Below are positions 1-5,776 of a stretch of 11,403 nt of DNA, piece after piece. Under the pieces are notes generated by a model. That model saw only the letters and a list, made by a program, of their open reading frames with translations. It did not search any database and was not told the origin of the DNA. The stretch is from Alistipes sp. Lineage in GTDB: Bacteria; Bacteroidota; Bacteroidia; Bacteroidales; Rikenellaceae. The position numbers and the translations under genes were made by a program. The stretch covers positions 1 through 11,403 of the forward strand of contig JAGBTW010000179.1 of NCBI GenBank assembly GCA_017631135.1, given 5' to 3'. How positions within the stretch are numbered: position 1 is the first letter of the stretch; the number at the start of each line of letters is the position of its first letter.

Positions 1-987
1 CAGAATGATAGGTTGCTGCAAAATATCTCTTTAATAGATATTTGTAGTAATTATATTGAACTTGAAGAAGATGAAGAGTGCCTTTCAATATATCCGTTGA
101 TTGATGTATCATGCTGTCAAGGATATAGCGTTTGTGATTACTATTGCATAGGTGCTATACTTGAGGCTTGTAGGGGTAACTATCAGTATGCTGAAAAGTT
201 GTTGTCTATCGCAGAACTTCAGACCGATAGAAATCAGATGCTGATAAATTATGCTATGTACAGGGTGCAGTTATTTCAAAATAATTGCGATAGAGCTCTT
301 GAGACCTATAGGTTGATGATTGCAATGCAAGATGAGGCGGTGTATAATCTTGTTAATGGATCTCTGTTGCAGGGACAGATAGACTTAATAGATAGCGAGC
401 GCACTTTAATTGAGGAACGTGCACAAATAGATAAAATGCGTTTAATATGTGTGATAGCAGTCCTTGTGCTAATCATAGCCACTATCTTGCTATATGCTCG
501 TTACCTGTATGTTAAGAGGAGTAGAGATATAGCTAACTACATAAGTGTTATAGCGGAGTTGGAGCAGTCTTTGAAAACTGCAACGTCTAATGAAAGTTCG
601 ATGATAAAGAGTGTAGATTTTATTGAACTTAACAAAATTTGTGAGATATATTATCAGTATGGTAATACGACACATATATCAGGAAAAGTTGTTGCGGCTG
701 TAAATAAAAGTATAGATTCGCTTAAGAATGATGAGGAGTGTTTGAAAAATCTTGAGAATATTGTAAACTCGCAACATGATAATTTACTATTAGATATTCG
801 TGAGCAATGTCCTAAAATAAACAATAAGGAGTATCGCTATATTATATATTATTTGCATGGTTTTTCCTCTCGTTCTATCGCTATGCTTCTTGATATTGAT
901 ACCGATGCCCTTTCTCGATTGAAATATAAGGTTAAAGCCAAGTTAAGGGTGTGCGAAAATGAGAAAATTAGAGATTTGTTTGTGTGA
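1..987 (+). CDS. TPR / transmembrane / HTH regulator, 5' end outside window
   Basis: The frame is open from the first base, so the N-terminus lies upstream; the TTG at 13 is internal, not a start. The visible part begins with an alpha-helical, TPR-like region (roughly the first 110 residues, including helix pairs such as GAILEACRGNYQYAEKLL). A polar helix follows, then one membrane segment at about nt 439-505 (ICVIAVLVLIIATILLYARY). After a coiled-coil-like stretch comes a C-terminal LuxR/sigma-4-like HTH at about nt 810-950 (KEYRYIIYYLHGFSSRSIAM, then a basic recognition helix). Bacteroidales encode many such membrane-tethered one-component regulators, usually with several TPRs before the membrane segment, so perhaps 200 residues are missing. 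The gene is followed by a terminator and then a promoter driving genes for exported proteins, which it may control. DNA binding and targets are inferred. Its AT-rich codon use matches the three genes after it. Confidence 0.8.
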   Translation, partial: QNDRLLQNISLIDICSNYIELEEDEECLSIYPLIDVSCCQGYSVCDYYCIGAILEACRGNYQYAEKLLSIAELQTDRNQMLINYAMYRVQLFQNNCDRALETYRLMIAMQDEAVYNLVNGSLLQGQIDLIDSERTLIEERAQIDKMRLICVIAVLVLIIATILLYARYLYVKRSRDIANYISVIAELEQSLKTATSNESSMIKSVDFIELNKICEIYYQYGNTTHISGKVVAAVNKSIDSLKNDEECLKNLENIVNSQHDNLLLDIREQCPKINNKEYRYIIYYLHGFSSRSIAMLLDIDTDALSRLKYKVKAKLRVCENEKIRDLFV

Positions 988-1130
988 GTGAAGTTTTATG
1001 TTGTTGAATATCAGTGTTTTGTGTTAATGGATTGGTGTGGTATTTGTGTAACTTGCTGATTATCAATGGTGTGAGATATTTGTAAAATCCACGTGGTGTA
1101 AATATTTGTATATCAATATATTGGGTATTG

Positions 1131-1162
1131 ACAAGGGGAGATTTTACTACCCCTTGTTTTTT
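1131..1162 (+). terminator. Intrinsic terminator after the TPR/HTH regulator
   Basis: A perfect 8-bp stem (ACAAGGGG at 1131-1138, CCCCTTGT at 1150-1157) encloses an 11-nt loop and is followed by five T residues (1158-1162). It lies 143 nt after the regulator stop codon. Its T-run overlaps the -33 element of the next promoter. Confidence 0.85.
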
Positions 1163-1191
1163 GTTATATATAGCATATAGTAGTAAATTTG
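1160..1191 (+). promoter_or_regulatory. Bacteroidetes-type promoter for the exported-protein operon
   Basis: TTTG (1160-1163), a 20-nt spacer, then TAAATTTG (1184-1191) match the Bacteroidetes primary-sigma consensus TTTG-N19/20-TAnnTTTG in every specified base. The predicted transcription start is near 1197, leaving a leader of about 30 nt before the ATG at 1226. No similarly good promoter was seen before the next two genes, so this one may drive all three. Confidence 0.8.
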
Positions 1192-1225
1192 CAGTACAAC
1201 ATTCTAACTAAAAAACTATTGTGCT

Positions 1226-1591
1226 ATGAAAAAACTTCTACTTCTATGTTTTGCAATTGTAGTTGCATCTATTGCGAATGCAGACAACCCATCTACAAAG
1301 CCCCCAAAAGGACAACCTATCCCTATTAATCCCAAACCTGTTATTCCCCTGCCTTTATCTCTTTATGCGGATATAGAGGCGAGCTACTACGATGGAGTTG
1401 TGACCTTTGTCGTAAATCGAGATCTTGGTGTTGCTGATATTGTAGTTGTCAACACCACTACAGGTGAGTCATGGAGCGATAGTGTGAATGGCGTTTGCAC
1501 AGCAACGCTTGCATTGTCGGGTGATGAGGGTTACTACGAGATTTACATCTACACCGACTACGGAGAGTACAGCGGTACATTTATAATATAG
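1226..1591 (+). CDS. Small secreted DUF3244-like protein
   Basis: This 121-aa protein starts with a signal peptide (KK, then a hydrophobic core LLLLCFAIVVASIANA) and a likely signal peptidase I site after the Ala of ANA at residue 19. A Pro/Lys-rich linker (about residues 22-44, PKGQPIPINPKPVIPLP) follows. The rest is a beta-rich domain of about 75 residues with alternating hydrophobic strands, ending YSGTFII. Signal peptide, Pro-rich linker, one small beta-sandwich and a GTF end fit the DUF3244 family of Bacteroidales, whose function is unknown. The assignment is by pattern, not search. There is no lipobox Cys, so the product should be soluble in the periplasm or released. It is the first gene after the promoter and lies just before a C10-protease homologue. 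ATG at 1226 is the only start that keeps an intact signal peptide. Confidence 0.7.
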   Translation: MKKLLLLCFAIVVASIANADNPSTKPPKGQPIPINPKPVIPLPLSLYADIEASYYDGVVTFVVNRDLGVADIVVVNTTTGESWSDSVNGVCTATLALSGDEGYYEIYIYTDYGEYSGTFII

Positions 1592-1644
1592 TGTATGGAT
1601 AAACCGAAGGTTGTAGAAAAGGTTTGTCGCAGACGAGAATGTGG

Positions 1645-1699
1645 TATGCAATGTCGCTTGTTGCTCTTTGAGCGCAAAGAGCGCAAGCGATATAGCATG
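1645..1699 (+). other. Long imperfect intergenic hairpin without T-run
   Basis: Arms 1645-1670 and 1675-1699 pair almost throughout around a 4-nt loop (AGCG, 1671-1674). The core is GCTCTTTG against CAAAGAGC, then a one-nucleotide bulge and TCGCTTG against CAAGCGA. Pairing continues outwards past one A-A mismatch. No T-run follows, so it is unlikely to be an ordinary terminator. Lying between the DUF3244-like gene and the C10 homologue, it could be an mRNA stability or processing element that sets their relative expression, or a degenerate palindromic repeat. The structure is seen; the role is inferred. Confidence 0.7.
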
Positions 1700-1731
1700 A
1701 AGAATAAGAATAACCTTAATAACTTAAGCCT

Positions 1732-3090
1732 ATGAAAAAGTTTTATTTTGTATTGGCAATGGTAGCAGTAGCTGTTACCTCGTGTCAGAAGGAGTATGTT
1801 AGCAATGATGCTCCCAAGCAGAATCAGAGTGTAGAGTTGCCAAACTCTAACACACGAAGCTACGATGAGGCACTTGCAATTGCAGCGGATGCATTAAAGT
1901 TGTTGGAGAGTGATGAGACGCGCTCGACAACCAAACGTGTTATTAAGCGTGGCGAGGGTCAGACCGTTATGCGTCCCGTAACTCGTGGTGGAGAGGTGAA
2001 TGATGAGCCAATCATGTATGTGTTCAACAATGAGGATAATCAAGGTTTTACCATTGTGGCAGCGGACCGTTCGCAACAGCCCATTATTGCTGTGACGGAA
2101 TATGGTAGCTATACTTATGGCGAGCCTACGGGTGTTGAACCTTTTGATTTGCTTATGGAGGATATGGTGACAACTTTGTCAGTGCTTCCCGAAGAGCCTA
2201 TGGCTATTATAGTAACCAAAGAGAATTATGTAGAACGAGTAAAATATGGACCTTTAACAAATGTACAATGGGGTACTGATACTATATATGGTGCAATGTA
2301 TCCTGATGGTATAGCATATGATGAGGCTGCTGCTATCGCACAGGCCCTTATGTGTTCACTTTCTGACGGCTCATATGTTGTTACGAATCCGAATGATGTG
2401 CTGTATGGTCAAACAATTGCGCTAGATGTTGCAACTATGAGTAATCACATGAGAAATGATATTCATGGTGTTGGTGCTAATGTGTGTACATCTGATGTTC
2501 ATGATATGATAGCAAGATTGTATCTTGAAATAGGCTATCGTCTATCAGAGGGTACAAATATATCACTCACTAATAAGTTGTCATCATTCCAATTGTCAAA
2601 AGTTCATAGTGTACTTGATGGTTTTGGTGTAACAGTTGGTAATATACAAAGTCATGATGAATATCATATGCATGCCTTGGCGAATCCTATTATAGTTATA
2701 AGGCCAGATTTTAATATCAGTGTGTTTAGAGGCGTTTTGAATGGTTTATTGTCAAAAAATACATTGACATGGATATCTGTTGGTTATTGTTTTTATCGTT
2801 ACGATGAGGTTGTGTCAACCCTCAATTATTTGATTAATCCCAATCATCCCAATCCATATGGCTATACAGAAACTGAACGTACACAAAAGTATGATGCTAT
2901 GTATTATATGAATTGGGGCTACGATGGTTATAGTAACGGTTGGTTTGCGGCAGGATGCTTTGATATGAGCCAGAGAATAACAGATGGAATATCTACTCCT
3001 CTTGGTGGTTGGACACCAGAGTTGAATTATAATTATGTCAATGTTCAGATGTTCGAGATACACAATCCTTATGGTAGTATTATATATTAG
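1732..3090 (+). CDS. Spi/C10 (streptopain-like) lipoprotein, probable pseudoprotease
   Basis: This 452-aa protein starts with an SPase II signal (lipobox VTSC, acylated Cys18). Residues about 43-150 resemble the Spi inhibitor/prodomain of family C10 proteases (MYVFNN at 95-100, QGFTIVAAD at 104-112, then PIIAVTEYGSY). The C10 part starts at PLTNVQWG (174-181). In active members the Cys lies in GCVATAxAQ; here the aligned stretch is YDEAAAIAQ (196-204), which puts Asp197 at the Cys position. The His motif GHAWVIDGY aligns with TLTWISVGY (344-352), which puts Leu345 at the His position. The family MNWGYDGYSNGWF block is kept (Asn394, Trp395). The fold seems retained and the catalytic dyad lost, so a binding, decoy or inhibitory role at the membrane is more likely than proteolysis. 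The reading frame is intact, which argues against simple decay. Family assignment is fairly sure; inactivity rests on a by-eye alignment. Confidence 0.75.
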   Translation: MKKFYFVLAMVAVAVTSCQKEYVSNDAPKQNQSVELPNSNTRSYDEALAIAADALKLLESDETRSTTKRVIKRGEGQTVMRPVTRGGEVNDEPIMYVFNNEDNQGFTIVAADRSQQPIIAVTEYGSYTYGEPTGVEPFDLLMEDMVTTLSVLPEEPMAIIVTKENYVERVKYGPLTNVQWGTDTIYGAMYPDGIAYDEAAAIAQALMCSLSDGSYVVTNPNDVLYGQTIALDVATMSNHMRNDIHGVGANVCTSDVHDMIARLYLEIGYRLSEGTNISLTNKLSSFQLSKVHSVLDGFGVTVGNIQSHDEYHMHALANPIIVIRPDFNISVFRGVLNGLLSKNTLTWISVGYCFYRYDEVVSTLNYLINPNHPNPYGYTETERTQKYDAMYYMNWGYDGYSNGWFAAGCFDMSQRITDGISTPLGGWTPELNYNYVNVQMFEIHNPYGSIIY

Positions 3091-3136
3091 TCCGTATTAG
3101 GGTTGTTTGGTATATAAACCTTAAATCTTTATTGCT

Positions 3137-3904
3137 ATGAAAAAGTATGTAAAATTGCTGTTAATGCTTGCGGTTGTGGGCGTGGCAGTATCGTGCGAGA
3201 GGTCAGAATTGCCGCCAACTGGAGATGGTGTAGACGAGACGAGTGGTAAGTTGTCCAATAAAAGTGATGATGAAGCGGGTGTTTTGGGCTATTGGAAGAC
3301 GACTCTGGATGATGCTATGATTGGAGCGAATAAGTGTAGGTATGAAATAGCATTCCGTTTCTGGAATGATGGCGATGGTTATACTACTATGGAGGGTTAT
3401 GCTGTTGATGGTAGACTACTCTATTCATCATCATCGGGCTTTAGCTACAAGGTTGAGGGAGATATGTTATCTATGTGCTATGACAATTATTCGCAGTGGA
3501 ACGATGCCAAGATAAGTATGACTGGTGACACGATGATAATATACAATAGTGATGGCTATGGTCTCGACTTATACCTTACGAGATATGAGGATGCGGATAG
3601 TCGTTTTATCGGTGACTGGCATGCTGTACGCAAAGAGGGCGATTACTACTATGCCGACCATATTCAGTTTATAACACCTACTGATTGTTGTACTTACAAC
3701 TATAAGTATAAAGATCTATCAAGTCAACCAGTAGACTCGTCGCATGTCGAGTGGTATAAATATGAGTTTGACGATGATGTGATTGTCATAAAGAGCCCAG
3801 GCGAAGAGATTCCATATATGAAGAAATACTATCATATTGATGGCAGCAAACTCTATTTGAGTGATTCGAAAGATGGTTTTGCGACTTGTTATAAGAAAAT
3901 TTAA
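3137..3904 (+). CDS. Lipoprotein with two lipocalin-like GxW repeats
   Basis: This 255-aa protein has a signal peptide with lipobox AVSC (acylated Cys20) and a polar linker to about residue 48. Two beta-rich repeats follow. The first begins GYWKT at residue 51 and the second GDWHA at residue 159, 108 residues apart. Each opens with the GxW signature of lipocalin-like domains and has alternating strands with turns such as EGDMLS, TGDTMII and DGSKLYLS. Paired small beta-barrels of this type are common in Bacteroidales surface or periplasmic lipoproteins and have no fixed function. The gene starts 46 nt after the C10 homologue with no clear promoter between, so they are probably cotranscribed. 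Lipocalin-like folds include the staphostatin inhibitors of cysteine proteases, so an inhibitor or partner role is conceivable but unproven. No specific family name is claimed. Confidence 0.65.
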   Translation: MKKYVKLLLMLAVVGVAVSCERSELPPTGDGVDETSGKLSNKSDDEAGVLGYWKTTLDDAMIGANKCRYEIAFRFWNDGDGYTTMEGYAVDGRLLYSSSSGFSYKVEGDMLSMCYDNYSQWNDAKISMTGDTMIIYNSDGYGLDLYLTRYEDADSRFIGDWHAVRKEGDYYYADHIQFITPTDCCTYNYKYKDLSSQPVDSSHVEWYKYEFDDDVIVIKSPGEEIPYMKKYYHIDGSKLYLSDSKDGFATCYKKI

Positions 3905-3974
3905 ACTAATTTTTCACTATTAAAAAAAATGCAACCCAAGAGAGAATAGATGATTTGATTAAATGTATTTGGTT

Positions 3975-4003
3975 GCAGCCCGACCGTGTGGTCGGGCTGC
4001 TTT
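3975..4003 (+). terminator. Strong intrinsic terminator closing the exported-protein operon
   Basis: A perfect 11-bp GC-rich stem (GCAGCCCGACC at 3975-3985, GGTCGGGCTGC at 3990-4000) with a 4-nt GTGT loop is followed by a short TTT. It lies 70 nt after the lipoprotein stop and before the next promoter. The T-run is short, but the stem is very stable. Confidence 0.85.
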
Positions 4004-4054
4004 CGTATTAGATATATGCTTCGACAATTTATGCCGCACTAATTTCCTTAAACG

Positions 4055-4086
4055 TTTGCACGTTACGCAAAAAATATATATCTTCG
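4055..4086 (+). promoter_or_regulatory. Bacteroidetes-type promoter for the cysteine desulfidase gene
   Basis: TTTG (4055-4058), a 20-nt spacer and TATCTTCG (4079-4086) match TTTG-N19/20-TAnnTTTG with one mismatch in the -7 box. The transcript would start near 4092, giving a leader of about 40 nt, too short for a typical riboswitch. Confidence 0.65.
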
Positions 4087-4132
4087 TGTGATAAATTGCC
4101 TAATAATACGAATTACTTAAAAACTATAACAT

Positions 4133-5440
4133 ATGAACTGCAACTTTACACCCGAGGAGCGTCGCGAGATTATCGCCCTCATGAACCGCGAAATTATTCC
4201 CGCAATAGGCTGTACCGAGCCTATCGCCGTTGCGCTATGCGTAGCAAAGGCTACCGAGACTCTCGGCAAGGAGCCCGAGCACATCAAGGCACGCTTGAGT
4301 GCTAACGTACTCAAGAACGCTATGGGTGTGGGCATACCTGGCACAGGCATGACAGGTCTACCCATTGCCATGGCTCTCGGCGCCTTGGTTGGCAAGTCGG
4401 AGTACGAGCTCGAGGTGTTGAAGGATGCTAACGACGCTTCGGTAAAGGAGGGATGTCGTCTTATCGACGAGAAGCGCATAACCGTAGACCTCAAGGAGGG
4501 CATCGAGGAGAAGCTCTACATTGAGATTGAGGTTACCGCGGGCAACGACAAGGCTGTAGCCATCATCGCGGGTGGTCACACACGCTTCGTATCTATCACA
4601 CGCAACGACGAGGTGCTCCTCTCGGCAGACGCTCCCGCAGCAAGCGAGGGTGCAGAGCCCGCAGAGCAGAAAGACCCCGAGCTCACGTTGCGCCGCGTGT
4701 GGGATTTCGCCACTACAGCACCCCTCGACGAGTTGGAGTTCATATTGGAGGCAAAGCGCCTAAATATGAATGCGGCATACGAGTCACTCAAGGGCGAGTA
4801 TGGTCACGCCATCGGCAAGCTCATGCGCTCGGAGTCGGAGCGTAACATCATGGGCGACACGCTCCACTGCCAGATTGTCGGCATGACAACTGCAGCGTGT
4901 GACGCTCGCATGGCGGGTGCTATGATTCCCGTTATGAGTAACTCGGGTAGCGGCAACCAGGGTCTTACGTCTACCGTTCCCGTTGTTGTGTACGCCGAAC
5001 AGACTGGTGCATCTCACGAGCAGATGGTGCGCTCGCTCATCTTGAGCCACCTCACCGTCATCTACATCAAGCAGAGCCTCGGTCGCCTCTCGGCACTCTG
5101 TGGTTGCGTTGTCGCAGCTACGGGCTCATCATGTGGTATCACCTACCTTATGGGTGGTGGCTACGACGAGGTCACAAAGGCTGTTAAGAACATGATTGGC
5201 AACCTCGCGGGCATGATTTGCGACGGCGCAAAGCCCTCATGCGCTATGAAGTGCGCATCGGGCGTATCAACAGCCGTAGTTTCGGCGCTCATGGCTATGA
5301 ATGGTCGCGTCATCAAGTCTGTCGAGGGCATCATCGACGACGATGTAGACCGCTCTATCCGCAACCTTACAGACATTGGTCGCGACGGCATGACACAGAC
5401 CGACGCCATGATTCTTAAGATTATGACATCGAAGAGTTAA
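4133..5440 (+). CDS. cyuA: L-cysteine desulfidase, UPF0597/CyuA family
   Basis: This 435-aa cytosolic protein is about the same length as E. coli CyuA (YhaM). The family is related to the alpha chain of iron-sulfur L-serine dehydratase. Members break L-cysteine into pyruvate, ammonia and hydrogen sulfide using an oxygen-sensitive [4Fe-4S] cluster. Family hallmarks are GCTEPIAVAL (Cys27) near the N-terminus, the Gly-rich NAMGVGIPGTGMTGLPIAMA, the SNSGSGNQGL block, a Cys cluster CGC at 323-325 with Cys334, and GMICDGAKPSCAMKC (Cys363, Cys370, Cys374), which probably supplies cluster ligands. It is a single gene with its own promoter and terminator and no adjacent cysteine transporter. In a gut anaerobe it would catabolise cysteine and release sulfide. 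Substrate preference (cysteine or serine) is inferred from the family. Its GC-rich codon use contrasts with the genes to its left. Confidence 0.85.
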   Translation: MNCNFTPEERREIIALMNREIIPAIGCTEPIAVALCVAKATETLGKEPEHIKARLSANVLKNAMGVGIPGTGMTGLPIAMALGALVGKSEYELEVLKDANDASVKEGCRLIDEKRITVDLKEGIEEKLYIEIEVTAGNDKAVAIIAGGHTRFVSITRNDEVLLSADAPAASEGAEPAEQKDPELTLRRVWDFATTAPLDELEFILEAKRLNMNAAYESLKGEYGHAIGKLMRSESERNIMGDTLHCQIVGMTTAACDARMAGAMIPVMSNSGSGNQGLTSTVPVVVYAEQTGASHEQMVRSLILSHLTVIYIKQSLGRLSALCGCVVAATGSSCGITYLMGGGYDEVTKAVKNMIGNLAGMICDGAKPSCAMKCASGVSTAVVSALMAMNGRVIKSVEGIIDDDVDRSIRNLTDIGRDGMTQTDAMILKIMTSKS

Positions 5441-5460
5441 TCCTTCGTTGGAACGCAGAT

Positions 5461-5503
5461 AAAAACAGGGCTGATTACACGTTTAATCAGCCCTGTGTGT
5501 TTT
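5461..5503 (+). terminator. Intrinsic terminator after cyuA, probably bidirectional
   Basis: A perfect 13-bp stem (5465-5477 with 5484-5496, core CAGGGCTGATTA) closes a 6-nt loop. A GTGTGTTTT tail follows on the plus strand. An A-run at 5461-5465 gives a U-tract on the minus strand, so the hairpin may also stop transcripts coming from mutS. Confidence 0.85.
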
Positions 5504-5550
5504 ATAATATAGTGAGTTTAAGGAATTTAGGGAAATTAGTGACATTAAGA

Positions 5551-5716
5551 ATGTCATTCTGAACGCAGTGAACGTTGCGATTAAGCCGAGTGCAGAACAA
5601 GTTCACTTGTTATGCCGAGGCGGAGCAAGGTAGAGGAACTCAAGAATCTCAAGGTCTCCGAGGCTCTCTTCTGTAGTACTGCCCGAGAGATGTTTCGCTT
5701 TTGCTCAACATGACAT
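5551..5716. repeat. Degenerate interspersed intergenic element with inverted ends
   Basis: The stretch is bounded by a perfect 7-bp inverted repeat, ATGTCAT (5551-5557) and ATGACAT (5710-5716), with weaker symmetry further in (CTGAACGCAGTGAA on the left; TTTCGCTTTTGCTCAACATG on the right). These ends and the inner ATGCCGAGGCGGAGCAAGG piece resemble the GTCATTCTGA...CTCAACATGAC repeats found many times between genes in Bacteroidetes genomes. It has no coding capacity. Together with the repeats beside it, it accounts for the 336-bp gap between cyuA and mutS. Copy number cannot be judged from one window. Confidence 0.55.
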
Positions 5717-5733
5717 GGTTGATTATCAACACT

Positions 5734-5768
5734 TTACTAATTACTAATTACTCATTACTAATTGCTAA
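5734..5768. repeat. Five-copy heptamer tandem repeat (TTACTAA)
   Basis: The units are TTACTAA, TTACTAA, TTACTCA, TTACTAA and TTGCTAA, with a partial sixth running into the TAG stop region of mutS. Such TTACTAA/AATTACT runs are common between Bacteroidetes genes. It lies in the mutS 3' untranslated region, and slippage could change its length without affecting the protein. Confidence 0.75.
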
Positions 5769-5776
5769 TTAACCTA

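Noticed and set aside
13..15. TTG at 13 as the start of the TPR/HTH regulator
   Set aside because: The frame is open to base 1 and the protein begins in the middle of helical repeats, so the gene is cut by the window edge.
4087..4132. Cysteine-responsive riboswitch in the cyuA leader
   Set aside because: The predicted leader is only about 40 nt and shows no stem-loop set; the strong hairpin nearby lies upstream of the promoter.
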